This document shows, piece by piece, positions 1-6,372 of a stretch of DNA of 11,137 nucleotides. The notes below the pieces were generated by a model. The model was not told the DNA's origin, did not search any database, and saw only the letters and a list, made by a program, of their open reading frames with translations. The position numbers were made by a program, and so were the translations under genes. Positions within the stretch are counted from its first letter, which is position 1. Every line of letters begins with the position of its first letter. This DNA is from Glacieibacterium sp038211965 (lineage in GTDB: Bacteria; Pseudomonadota; Alphaproteobacteria; Sphingomonadales; Sphingomonadaceae). The DNA is taken from contig JBBQVB010000087.1 of the NCBI GenBank assembly GCA_038211965.1, positions 1 to 11,137 of the forward strand. The letters run 5' to 3'.

Positions 1-496
1 GCGGCCCGTCGACGGCGGCGCTCCGAACCACATCGATGCCCGCCTCGCGCGACCAGAGTTCGCCCCTGTCGAGAGCGTCCCGCAGAAACCGCCGATAGCG
101 CACCATCTGCCAGCCGAACCACAGCGCCGCGCCGACCAGCCAGACGACCGACAGTATCGCCGTCACGTCGGGCGGCGACGTCACCACCAGCGGTGCGGCG
201 GCAGCGTGGGCCGGAGCCAGCGTCGTCATCGAGAACCCCGGCTCGGCAACGAGGCGCGCGGCGGTCGCCGGATCGGCCAGCCCGACATGGCTGTGCTGCG
301 AAGCGAGATGCAGCACCGGGAAATACAGGCTCGTCCAGCCCGGCAGCGGCGGCAGCGCGAGGCGCAGCAGCGGCAACAGCCACAGCGCATACGCCGCGTG
401 CGCCCCGAACGCGCGCGCCACCGGGCGGCGCAGCACCAAAACGGCGAGCATCAGCAGGCTGGAGCCGACCAGCGCCTCGACGATCCACCCGGTCAT
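1..496 (-). CDS. blaR1: BlaR1-type M56 family sensor/metallopeptidase, N-terminal part (cut by left window edge)
   Basis: Reading the complement from the ATG at 496 gives 165 open codons with no stop before the window edge, so the gene continues to the left. The visible part starts MTGWIVEALVGSSLLMLAVLVLRR, a first membrane helix. Further hydrophobic segments lie near residues 35-50 and 110-125 (TAILSVVWLVGAAL), and the last visible residues, VRSAAVDGP, match the segment that precedes the membrane-embedded protease core in BlaR1/MecR1 proteins. The zinc motif HExxH would lie outside the window and is not seen. The start ATG overlaps the stop of the blaI-like gene (ATGA, 493-496), with AAGGAG about 5 bases upstream of the ATG. 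This supports a two-gene operon in which this membrane protein triggers removal of the repressor. Whether the signal is a beta-lactam or another cell-wall stress cannot be told. Confidence 0.85.
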   Translation of the reverse strand, partial: MTGWIVEALVGSSLLMLAVLVLRRPVARAFGAHAAYALWLLPLLRLALPPLPGWTSLYFPVLHLASQHSHVGLADPATAARLVAEPGFSMTTLAPAHAAAAPLVVTSPPDVTAILSVVWLVGAALWFGWQMVRYRRFLRDALDRGELWSREAGIDVVRSAAVDGP

Positions 497-858
497 GCCC
501 GCAGCTCCTTCACCAGCGCTTCGAGTTCGGCGAGGTCGGCGTCGCTCAGGCCGTTCGCCTCGGCCAGGTGCGCGACAAGCGGCGCGGCGCGGCCGCCGAA
601 CAGTCGGTCGACGAGCCGCCGCACGTCGCCCGCGACATACGTCGCGCGCTCGACTGCAGGGCGATACAGATACCGTCGCCCGTCCTCGTCGTGGCGCAGC
701 ACGCCCTTTGCCAGCAAGCGTCCGAGCATCGTCTTGACCGTCCGGTCGCTCCAGTCGCGGGCGCCCAGGCGCGCAGCAACGTCAGCGGCGGTGAGCGGCG
801 CGTCGGCCCACAGCACCTCCATCACCGCCAGTTCGGCCTCGCTGATTCGCTCGGGCAT
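493..858 (-). CDS. blaI: BlaI/MecI/CopY family transcriptional repressor
   Basis: A complete 121-residue protein, the usual length for BlaI/MecI. It begins MPERISEAELAVMEVLW, the conserved first helix of the family. A winged helix-turn-helix follows at about residues 20-70, including the recognition-helix region WSDRTVKTMLGRLLAKGVL and the wing DEDGRRYLYRP. The C-terminal third (about 75-121, including RRLVDRLFGG) is the helical dimerisation part, where the staphylococcal homologues are cleaved. The ATG at 858 has GGAG about 8 bases upstream. The gene leads the operon with the BlaR1-type gene, overlapping it by 4 bases. Two dyads upstream fit the family's TACA/TGTA operator type, so it probably represses its own operon. 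Its other targets are not in the window. Family assignment is firm; the antibiotic-resistance role is inferred. Confidence 0.93.
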   Translation of the reverse strand: MPERISEAELAVMEVLWADAPLTAADVAARLGARDWSDRTVKTMLGRLLAKGVLRHDEDGRRYLYRPAVERATYVAGDVRRLVDRLFGGRAAPLVAHLAEANGLSDADLAELEALVKELRA

Positions 859-868
859 GCGACTCTCC

Positions 869-884
869 GACTACGTTTGTAGTC
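869..884. promoter_or_regulatory. Putative BlaI operator, proximal copy
   Basis: GACTACGTTTGTAGTC has perfect 6-base arms (GACTAC/GTAGTC) around a 4-base centre. It lies just downstream of the proposed -10 and directly before the blaI ribosome binding site, so a bound repressor would block initiation. The half-site resembles the TACA/TGTA core known for BlaI/MecI operators. Its specific recognition by this protein is inferred. Confidence 0.65.
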
Positions 885-913
885 TTGCTATCGATTACAG
901 CTGTAGTCGTCAA
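885..913 (-). promoter_or_regulatory. Probable promoter of the blaI-blaR1 operon
   Basis: On the minus strand, TTGACG (908-913) is followed after exactly 17 bases by TAGCAA (885-890), and the blaI ATG lies 26 bases beyond. The -35 matches the consensus at 5 of 6 positions. The -10 is weak (3 of 6), as is common in high-GC alphaproteobacteria. Its position relative to the two operator dyads strengthens the call. Confidence 0.5.
893..908. promoter_or_regulatory. Putative BlaI operator, distal copy
   Basis: GATTACAGCTGTAGTC is a near-perfect 16-base palindrome with one mismatched pair and contains the core TACA-GC-TGTA. It matches the proximal copy at 12 of 16 positions and lies 24 bp from it centre to centre, between the proposed -35 and -10. 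Two dyads inside one promoter is the classic bla/mec arrangement. Confidence 0.65.
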
Positions 914-960
914 GCCTGCACAGCCGGATTTTGCTTCGATGCTTGAATCGCTCGGTTTGC

Positions 961-988
961 GGGTGCATGACTTTCGTCATGCTCACCC
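961..988 (+). promoter_or_regulatory. Inverted repeat over the Rrf2 start codon
   Basis: GCATGACTTTCGTCATGC (965-982) has perfect 7-base arms and a 4-base loop. The stem can be extended by GGGT (961-964) pairing with ACCC (985-988) across a 2-base bulge. The ATG at 979-981 is in the 3' arm. It could be an mRNA hairpin that limits translation or an operator for autoregulation. A single 7-base dyad can occur by chance in 11 kb, so its function is uncertain. Confidence 0.4.
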
Positions 989-1404
989 AGCGTTCGCGTT
1001 ATGCCTTGCGTGCCCTGATCTTTCTCGCCCGGGCACCGGGGATCGCGCCGGTGCCGATGAGCGCCATCGCGGGCGACCAGAAGCTGCCGCGCAAGTTCCT
1101 CGAGATCATTCTCACCGACCTGAAGCACGGCGGGCTGGTGACCAGCTATCGCGGCAAGCTCGGCGGTTACCGGCTCGCCCGCTCGGCCGCGACGATCAGC
1201 TTCGGCGAGGTCATTCGCCTGATCGAAGGACCGCTCGCGCTGGTGCCGTGCGTCAGCCAGACGGCCTATCAACGCTGCCCCGACTGTTTCGAGGAGTCGG
1301 TCTGCGCGATCCGCAAGCTGATGCTCAGCGTCCGCGACAAGACCGCGCAAATCCTCGACGGCACCAGCCTCGCCGACATCGACCCCGTCCGCGTCGCGGC
1401 ATAG
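979..1404 (+). CDS. Rrf2 family transcriptional regulator with four clustered cysteines
   Basis: The 141-residue product starts MLTQRSRYALRALIFLA, the typical Rrf2/IscR opening. The winged helix-turn-helix spans about residues 1-80, with LPRKFLEIILTDLKHGGLV as the recognition region and YRGKLGGYRLAR as the wing. Four cysteines follow: C91, C100, C103 and C109 (spacing 8, 2, 5). This is the region where IscR, NsrR and RirA bind an Fe-S cluster, although IscR spacing is 5 and 5. I chose the ATG at 979 because it gives the family's usual N-terminus; in-frame ATGs at 967 and 931 would add 4 or 16 unconserved residues, and none has a clear ribosome binding site. The gene lies 100 bp upstream of a sulfate-import operon on the same strand, so control of sulfur uptake is likely but inferred. 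A GCATGAC/GTCATGC repeat covers its start codon. Confidence 0.88.
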   Translation: MLTQRSRYALRALIFLARAPGIAPVPMSAIAGDQKLPRKFLEIILTDLKHGGLVTSYRGKLGGYRLARSAATISFGEVIRLIEGPLALVPCVSQTAYQRCPDCFEESVCAIRKLMLSVRDKTAQILDGTSLADIDPVRVAA

Positions 1405-1436
1405 CGCGGCTTGCTCCCACGCAATTAAAACTCGTA

Positions 1437-1464
1437 TTGCCCACCTGAACGGTAGGGATAATTT
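1437..1464. promoter_or_regulatory. Candidate operator/promoter region of the sulfate operon
   Basis: The 100-base gap before sbp contains an AT-richer patch that stands out from its surroundings. An imperfect dyad, CCCACC (1440-1445) and GGTAGGG (1451-1457, one extra A), lies there and is followed by GATAAT (1457-1462), a 5 of 6 match to a -10 box. No -35 with normal spacing is convincing; TTGCCC at 1437 leaves only 14 bases. A binding site for the adjacent Rrf2 protein would be expected here, but the link is inferred. Confidence 0.3.
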
Positions 1465-1504
1465 CGCGAGGCCCCGCGTTGAGCGTGGCGAGGGAGACTT
1501 TGCG

Positions 1505-2500
1505 ATGCGCCTGAGCCTGATGATCGCCGTTGTGCTGACGCTCGGCAGCGTCGCGCATGCCAAGGACGTGACGCTGCTCAATGTCAGCTACGATCCGACA
1601 CGCGAACTCTACAAGGCGGTCAACACGCAGTTCGCTGCCGACTGGAAGAAGGCGACCGGCGATACGCTGACGATCAACCAGTCGCACGGCGGTTCGGGCA
1701 AGCAGGCGCGCTCGGTGATCGACGGGCTCGAGGCGGATGTCGTGACGCTGGCGCTAGCATATGACATCGACGAGATCGCCGACAAGTCGGAGCTGCTGCC
1801 CGCCAATTGGCAGTCGCGGCTGCCGCAGAAGTCGACGCCTTATTATTCGACGATCGTCTTCCTCGTCCGCAAGGGCAATCCGAATGCGATCCGCGACTGG
1901 GGCGACCTCATCAAGCCCGGCATCGCGGTCATCACGCCCAACCCCAAGACGAGCGGCGGCGCGCGCTGGAATTACCTCGCAGCGTGGGGTTATGCGCGCA
2001 AGAAGTTCGGCAGCGAGGTCGCGGCGAAGGACTTCGTCACCAAGCTTTACCGAAACGTCCCGGTGCTCGATTCGGGCGCGCGCGGATCGACGACGACCTT
2101 CGTCCAGCGCGGCCAGGGTGATGTCTTGCTGGCGTGGGAGAACGAGGCCTATCTCAGCCTCAAGGAATCGCCCGGCCAGTTCGAGATCGTCGCGCCGTCG
2201 GTCAGCATCCGCGCCGAACCGCCGGTCGCGCTCGTCGACAAGAATGCCGACAAGCACGGAACGCGCAAGGTCGCCGAGGCCTATCTGAAATATCTCTACA
2301 CGCCCGCCGCGCAGGCGATCATCGGGCAGAATTTCTACCGGCCCGTCGATCCGGCAGCGGCGGCCAAATACAGCGCCACCTTCCCCAAGCTCGCGCTGTT
2401 CAGCATCGATCGCAATTTCGGTGGCTGGCAGAAGGCGCAGGCCGCGCACTTCGCCGACGGCGGCATCTTCGACCAGATCTTCAACGCAGCAAAGCGCTGA
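1505..2500 (+). CDS. sbp: Sulfate ABC transporter, periplasmic sulfate-binding protein
   Basis: This 331-residue protein captures sulfate (and possibly thiosulfate) in the periplasm and delivers it to the CysT/CysW channel. It begins with a clear Sec signal peptide, cleaved probably after AHA at residue 19. The mature start, KDVTLLNVSYDPTRELYKAVN, is near-diagnostic for Sbp. Other conserved stretches are QSHGGSGKQARSVIDG (ligand-contacting), EADVVTLALAYDIDEI, ITPNPKTSGGARWNYLAAWGY, LDSGARGST, and AEAYLKYLYTPAAQ near the C-terminus. Length and content agree with full-length Sbp/CysP. GGGAG lies a few bases before the ATG. The gene leads sbp-cysT-cysW-cysA, so it probably shares regulation with the transporter, perhaps through the upstream Rrf2 protein. 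Sbp and CysP cannot be separated safely by eye; the similarity looks closer to Sbp. Confidence 0.96.
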   Translation: MRLSLMIAVVLTLGSVAHAKDVTLLNVSYDPTRELYKAVNTQFAADWKKATGDTLTINQSHGGSGKQARSVIDGLEADVVTLALAYDIDEIADKSELLPANWQSRLPQKSTPYYSTIVFLVRKGNPNAIRDWGDLIKPGIAVITPNPKTSGGARWNYLAAWGYARKKFGSEVAAKDFVTKLYRNVPVLDSGARGSTTTFVQRGQGDVLLAWENEAYLSLKESPGQFEIVAPSVSIRAEPPVALVDKNADKHGTRKVAEAYLKYLYTPAAQAIIGQNFYRPVDPAAAAKYSATFPKLALFSIDRNFGGWQKAQAAHFADGGIFDQIFNAAKR

Positions 2501-2556
2501 CCGCCGCCGCTGCGCCCGCGATTGCGTCCCCGCCGCGCACCGGGCATGGCGCAAGC

Positions 2557-3399
2557 ATGACCCGCGCGCACCCCCTGTCGCTGCGCCGCTCGATCATCCC
2601 GGGCTTCGGGCTGACTTTCGGGATCACCCTGTTCGCGCTCGGGATGATTGTCCTGCTGCCGCTATCGGCGGTTTTCATCAAGACGGCCGGGCTGGGCTGG
2701 GATGCCTTTGTCGCGGTGGCGCTGTCGCGCCGCGCCCTCGCGGCGTACCGGCTGAGCTTCGGCGCAGCGGCGGCGGCCGCAGCGATCAACGCGGTGTTCG
2801 GGCTGCTCGTCGCGTGGGTGCTGGTACGTTACGAATTCGCGGGCAAGCGCCTCGTCAGCGCGCTCGTCGACCTGCCGTTCGCATTGCCGACCGCCGTCGC
2901 GGGGATCGCGCTGACGGCGCTGTATGCGCCGAACGGCTGGATCGGCCACTGGCTCGAACCGCTGGGCATCAAGGTCGGCTTCACGCCGCTCGGCGTCGTC
3001 GTCGCGCTGATTTTCATCGGCCTGCCGTTCGTCGTGCGGACCGTCGAGCCGGTGCTTGCCGATCAGGGGGCCGAGGTCGAGGAGGCGGCCGCGTCGCTCG
3101 GCGCGACGCGCGCGCAGAGCTTTGTGCGCGTCGTTTTGCCGGCGGTTGCGCCGGCGCTGCTGACCGGTGCCGCGCTGGCATTCGCGCGCGGCATCGGCGA
3201 ATACGGCTCGGTAATCTTCATCGCGGGTAACCTGCCGTACAAGTCGGAGATCGCGCCGCTGCTGATCGTCGTTCAGCTCGAACAATATAATTATGCCGGC
3301 GCGACGGCGATCGCCGCGACGATGCTCGTCGCGTCGTTCGCGTTGTTGTTGGTGATCAACGCCGCTCAGGCGTGGGACCGCGCGCGGCGCGCCGCATGA
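2557..3399 (+). CDS. cysT: Sulfate ABC transporter permease CysT
   Basis: The 280-residue inner-membrane permease forms half of the sulfate channel. About six hydrophobic segments are visible, starting near residues 15-40, 65-90, 100-122, 145-162, 200-222 and 250-270. The cytoplasmic EAA loop (EEAAASLGATRAQSFVRVVLP, about 175-194), which docks on the CysA ATPase, is intact, as are DLPFALPTAVAGIALTALY and GEYGSVIFIAGN, which are typical of CysT. The start at 2557 (MTRAHPLSLRRSIIPGFGLTF) is the only in-frame ATG before the first helix; the frame is open further upstream, but that stretch overlaps sbp in another frame and is not real. The gene follows sbp after 56 bases without an obvious strong ribosome binding site, and its stop overlaps cysW (ATGA at 3396). 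Confidence 0.95.
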   Translation: MTRAHPLSLRRSIIPGFGLTFGITLFALGMIVLLPLSAVFIKTAGLGWDAFVAVALSRRALAAYRLSFGAAAAAAAINAVFGLLVAWVLVRYEFAGKRLVSALVDLPFALPTAVAGIALTALYAPNGWIGHWLEPLGIKVGFTPLGVVVALIFIGLPFVVRTVEPVLADQGAEVEEAAASLGATRAQSFVRVVLPAVAPALLTGAALAFARGIGEYGSVIFIAGNLPYKSEIAPLLIVVQLEQYNYAGATAIAATMLVASFALLLVINAAQAWDRARRAA

Positions 3400-4232
3400 G
3401 TTCCGCGCTCGCCCCCAATCCTGTCGTCAAGTGGTCGCTGATTGCGGTCGCACTGGCGTTCCTCGGGCTGAACCTCGCGCTGCCGCTCGCCGCGGTGTTC
3501 GCGGGCGCGTTCGCCAAGGGGCTGGGGGCATGGCACGACGCCGTCATCGAGCCCGACGCGCTCGCGGCGATGCGCCTGACGTTGCTCGTCGCGGGCATTG
3601 CGGTGCCGCTCAATATCGTCATCGGGCTCGCGGCCTCATGGGCGATCACCAAGTTCGACTTCCGCTGGAAGAGCATTCTGATCACGCTGATCGACCTGCC
3701 CTTCTCGGTGTCGCCAGTGGTCTCGGGGCTGATCTACGTGCTGCTCTTCGGGCTGCAGGGCTGGTTCGGGCCGTGGCTGCGCGAGCACGACGTCAAGATC
3801 ATCTTCGCCGTCCCCGGCATCGTGCTGGCGACGGTGTTCATCACCTTCCCGTTCGTCGCGCGCGAGCTGATCCCCCTGATGCAGGAACAGGGCCGCGACG
3901 ACGAGGAGGCGGCGCGGTCATTGGGGGCGTCGGGCTGGCAGACCTTCGCGCGCGTCACGCTACCCAATATCCGCTGGGGGCTGCTCTACGGCGTACTGCT
4001 GTGCAACGCCCGCGCGATGGGCGAGTTCGGCGCGGTGTCGGTGGTCTCGGGGCACATCCGGGGGCTGACCAACACCATGCCGCTGCACATCGAGATCCTT
4101 TACAACGAGTATAATTACGTCGCGGCCTTCGCGGTGGCGTCGCTGCTTGCGGGGCTGGCCTTGGTGACGCTGGGACTGAAGTCGTTGCTCGAATGGCGCT
4201 ACCGCGATCAGCTTGCAGGGGCCGGACATTGA
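3396..4232 (+). CDS. cysW: Sulfate ABC transporter permease CysW
   Basis: This 278-residue partner of CysT completes the membrane channel. Hydrophobic segments lie at about 13-38, 60-83, 93-120, 135-153, 190-215 and 240-265. Its EAA loop, DEEAARSLGASGWQTFARVTLPNIRWGLLYG (about 169-199), is intact. The stretches DLPFSVSPVVSGLIYVLLFG and RAMGEFGAVSVVSGHIRGLTNTMPLHIEILYNEY are characteristic of CysW. I chose the ATG at 3396, which overlaps the cysT stop as ATGA and gives a normal N-terminus (MSSALAPNP). An in-frame ATG at 3372 would add 8 residues inside cysT. The stop overlaps the proposed TTG start of cysA, consistent with coupled translation of the three membrane-complex subunits. Confidence 0.95.
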   Translation: MSSALAPNPVVKWSLIAVALAFLGLNLALPLAAVFAGAFAKGLGAWHDAVIEPDALAAMRLTLLVAGIAVPLNIVIGLAASWAITKFDFRWKSILITLIDLPFSVSPVVSGLIYVLLFGLQGWFGPWLREHDVKIIFAVPGIVLATVFITFPFVARELIPLMQEQGRDDEEAARSLGASGWQTFARVTLPNIRWGLLYGVLLCNARAMGEFGAVSVVSGHIRGLTNTMPLHIEILYNEYNYVAAFAVASLLAGLALVTLGLKSLLEWRYRDQLAGAGH

Positions 4233-5269
4233 CGGTCAGTGCCGAGAATGTCGTCAAGCGCTTCGGCGCGTTCGCCGCGCTCGAAGGCGTCAGCCTCGAC
4301 GCGCGCGAAGGCGAATTCCTCGCCCTTCTCGGCCCCAGCGGCTCGGGCAAGACGACGCTGCTGCGGATCATGGCGGGGCTCGACTTCCCCGACAGCGGCA
4401 CGATTCGCATGGGTGGCGTCGACATGGACGACCGTCCGGCGCGCGAGCGCGGCGTCGGCTTCGTCTTCCAGCACTATGCGCTGTTCCGCCACATGACGGT
4501 TGCGAAGAATATCGCCTTCGGGTTGAGCGTCCGCCCGCGCCGCGACCGGCCCTCCGGCACCGCAATCGCCGCGCGTGTCGAGGAACTGCTCGGCCTCGTC
4601 CAGCTGCCGGGTCTCGGGGGCCGCTACCCCGCACAGCTGTCGGGCGGGCAGCGTCAGCGCGTCGCGCTTGCCCGTGCGCTGGCGGTCGAGCCGCGCCTGC
4701 TGCTGCTCGATGAGCCCTTCGGCGCGCTCGACGCCAAAGTCCGCAAGGACCTGCGCCGCTGGCTGCGCGCGGTGCACGAGGCGAGCCATGTCACCAGCGT
4801 CTTCGTTACCCACGATCAGGAGGAGGCGCTCGACCTTGCCGACCGCGTCGTCGTGATGAATGCCGGGCGCATCGAACAGGTCGGCACGCCGCACGAGGTC
4901 TACCAGCGCCCCGCCACCGCGTTCGTCTGCGACTTTCTGGGCAACGCCAACCGCTTCGACTGTCGACTCGCCGAGGGCGCGGTCGAACTCGGCGGGCTAC
5001 GGCTCGCTAACGCCGCCCCCGCCGCGACGGGCAGTGGGGCGGGCGTCGCCTTCGTCCGACCGCACGAGTTCGACGTCGCTGCGGCAGGTGAACCCGGCGT
5101 AGCGGTGACGTTGCGCCGGATGACGGCGACGGGCGCGGCCGCCGTGCTCGAATGTGCGATGCCCGACGGGCGCATCGTCGAGGCGTCGCTGCCTGTCGGC
5201 CCCGATTGGCTTGTCCCCGGTGCCGCGCTCACCCTCGTTCCGACGACCGTGCGCGCCTATTCAGTCTGA
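4229..5269 (+). CDS. cysA: Sulfate ABC transporter ATP-binding protein CysA
   Basis: This 346-residue ATPase powers sulfate import. From the chosen start the order is: Walker A GPSGSGKT (35-42), Q-loop FQHYALFRHMTVAKNIAFGL (Q81), signature LSGGQRQRVALARAL (137-151), Walker B LLLLDEPFGALD (157-168) and switch histidine VFVTHD (H195). After about residue 235 a TOBE-like C-terminal regulatory region follows (GVAFVRPHEFDV). I favour TTG at 4229: it overlaps the cysW stop (TTGA), has GCAGGGG at suitable distance, and gives MTVSAENVVKRFG. The alternative ATG at 4193 lies 40 bases inside cysW with no ribosome binding site and adds 12 unlikely residues. The 3' end overlaps the convergent glutathione-transferase gene by 13 bases. 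Confidence 0.94.
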   Translation: MTVSAENVVKRFGAFAALEGVSLDAREGEFLALLGPSGSGKTTLLRIMAGLDFPDSGTIRMGGVDMDDRPARERGVGFVFQHYALFRHMTVAKNIAFGLSVRPRRDRPSGTAIAARVEELLGLVQLPGLGGRYPAQLSGGQRQRVALARALAVEPRLLLLDEPFGALDAKVRKDLRRWLRAVHEASHVTSVFVTHDQEEALDLADRVVVMNAGRIEQVGTPHEVYQRPATAFVCDFLGNANRFDCRLAEGAVELGGLRLANAAPAATGSGAGVAFVRPHEFDVAAAGEPGVAVTLRRMTATGAAAVLECAMPDGRIVEASLPVGPDWLVPGAALTLVPTTVRAYSV

Positions 5270-5904
5270 GCGACCGGCGGCAGCGTATAGGCGTACGGCC
5301 CGCCGCGCGTTAGCGCCGCCTGCCACGCGGGCCGCGCCTGCAACCGCCGCGCATAGGCCTCGAGCGTCGGGAACAGGCCCTTCGCCGCGCCCATCGACGC
5401 CGCCTCGGCGATGAAGCTCATCATGATGTCCGCCCCCGACAGGCTGTTGCCGACCAGCCAGTCGGCGTCGCCGAGGCTGTCGGCGAAGAACTTGAGGTGG
5501 CTGCCGATCTGCTCGTCGATGCGCGGCTGCAGCGGCGCTGCAGCCTCGCCGAGGCGCGACGTGTAGAGCTTGAGCATCAGCGGCAGCATCGCCGACCCTT
5601 CGGCGAAGTGCAGCCATTCGAGATACGCCTCGTGCAGCGCGGTCCCGGGTGCGGGGGCCAGCGCGCCGTTGCCGTGGGTGCGAATCAGATAGTCGACGAT
5701 CGCCCCCGACTCGGCGACCTTGAGATCGCCGTCCTCGATCACCGGCGACTTGCCGAGCGGGTGCACCGCCTTGAGCTCGGGCGGCGCAAGGCGCGTCGTC
5801 AGGTCGCGCGTGTAGAACTTGATGTCGTACCCCACCGCCAGCTCCTCGCAGAGCCACAGGATGCGCTGCGAGCGCGAATCGTTGAGGTGGTGGACGGTGA
5901 TCAT
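5257..5904 (-). CDS. Glutathione S-transferase, Gtt1-like
   Basis: The 215-residue cytosolic protein has the two GST domains. The N-terminal thioredoxin-like domain (1 to about 80) starts MITVHHLNDSRSQRILWLCEEL, which resembles the Gtt1/bacterial GST group. The likely activating residue is Ser10 or a neighbour, the cis-proline is in KSPVIEDG (P54), and the glutathione-binding ES pair is at 65-66. The all-helical C-terminal domain includes the conserved LSGADIMMSF motif. Such enzymes conjugate or reduce electrophiles or peroxides with glutathione; the true substrate is unknown. The ATG at 5904 has AAGGAG about 9 bases upstream. The gene is divergent from arfB (36 bases between start codons) and runs into the 3' end of cysA with a 13-base tail-to-tail overlap. 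Adjacency to sulfate uptake is suggestive of thiol metabolism but may be incidental. Confidence 0.92.
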   Translation of the reverse strand: MITVHHLNDSRSQRILWLCEELAVGYDIKFYTRDLTTRLAPPELKAVHPLGKSPVIEDGDLKVAESGAIVDYLIRTHGNGALAPAPGTALHEAYLEWLHFAEGSAMLPLMLKLYTSRLGEAAAPLQPRIDEQIGSHLKFFADSLGDADWLVGNSLSGADIMMSFIAEAASMGAAKGLFPTLEAYARRLQARPAWQAALTRGGPYAYTLPPVAQTE

Positions 5905-5940
5905 GTGGCGACTCCTTGTCTACCACGTTAGGTGAGAGGA

Positions 5941-6360
5941 ATGCTCCAGGTCACCCCCGAAATCGCCCTCGACGACAGCGAGCTGGTCGAATCGTTCATC
6001 CGCGCGTCGGGACCGGGCGGGCAGAACGTCAACAAGGTCAGCTCGGCGGTGCAGCTGCGCTTCGACGTGCGTGCCTCGCCGAACCTGCCCGACGCGGTGG
6101 CGGTGCGACTGATGCGGCTGGCGGGGTCGAAGATGACGCGCGAGGGGGTGTTGGTGCTGACCGCCGACCGTTTCCGCACGCAGGAGCGCAACCGCGCCGA
6201 CGCGCGCGAGCGGCTGGTCGGGCTGGTCGCGAAGGCGGCGGTCGCGCCGGTCAGGCGCGTCGCGACCAAGGTCTCGAGGGCCGCCAAAGTGCGCCGCGTC
6301 GAGACCAAGGTCGCGCGCGGCACGGTCAAGGCGACGCGCGGACGGGTGCGCGACGACTGA
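5941..6360 (+). CDS. arfB: Peptidyl-tRNA hydrolase ArfB (ribosome rescue, YaeJ)
   Basis: The 139-residue protein frees peptides from ribosomes stalled on mRNAs lacking a stop codon. The release-factor-like domain carries the catalytic GGQ in ASGPGGQNVNKVSSAVQLRFD (GGQ at 26-28). After about residue 100 comes the very basic tail (PVRRVATKVSRAAKVRRVETKVARGTVKATRGRV) that in ArfB enters the empty mRNA channel; this tail separates ArfB from true release factors. Length is normal for the family. I chose ATG 5941 because AGGTGA (5930-5935) is well spaced before it; a GTG at 5932 would add three residues and would have no ribosome binding site. It is divergent from the GST gene and convergent with gpsA, with a 3-base gap between the stops. 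Confidence 0.95.
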   Translation: MLQVTPEIALDDSELVESFIRASGPGGQNVNKVSSAVQLRFDVRASPNLPDAVAVRLMRLAGSKMTREGVLVLTADRFRTQERNRADARERLVGLVAKAAVAPVRRVATKVSRAAKVRRVETKVARGTVKATRGRVRDD

Positions 6361-6372
6361 CCGCTAGTCGCG
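6349..6372. terminator. Possible stem-loop between convergent arfB and gpsA
   Basis: CGCGAC (6349-6354) pairs with GTCGCG (6367-6372) around a 12-base loop that contains both stop codons. An alternative CGACT/AGTCG pairing overlaps it. A symmetric stem here could end transcription in both directions, but there is no T-run on either side, so the call is weak. Confidence 0.25.

Noticed and set aside
193..946. Plus-strand open frames opposite blaI and blaR1
   Set aside because: Arg/Pro-rich shadow frames; both minus-strand genes are recognisable.
910..1581. A 223-codon minus-strand open frame opposite the Rrf2 gene
   Set aside because: No recognisable domain, and it overlaps two well supported genes on the other strand.
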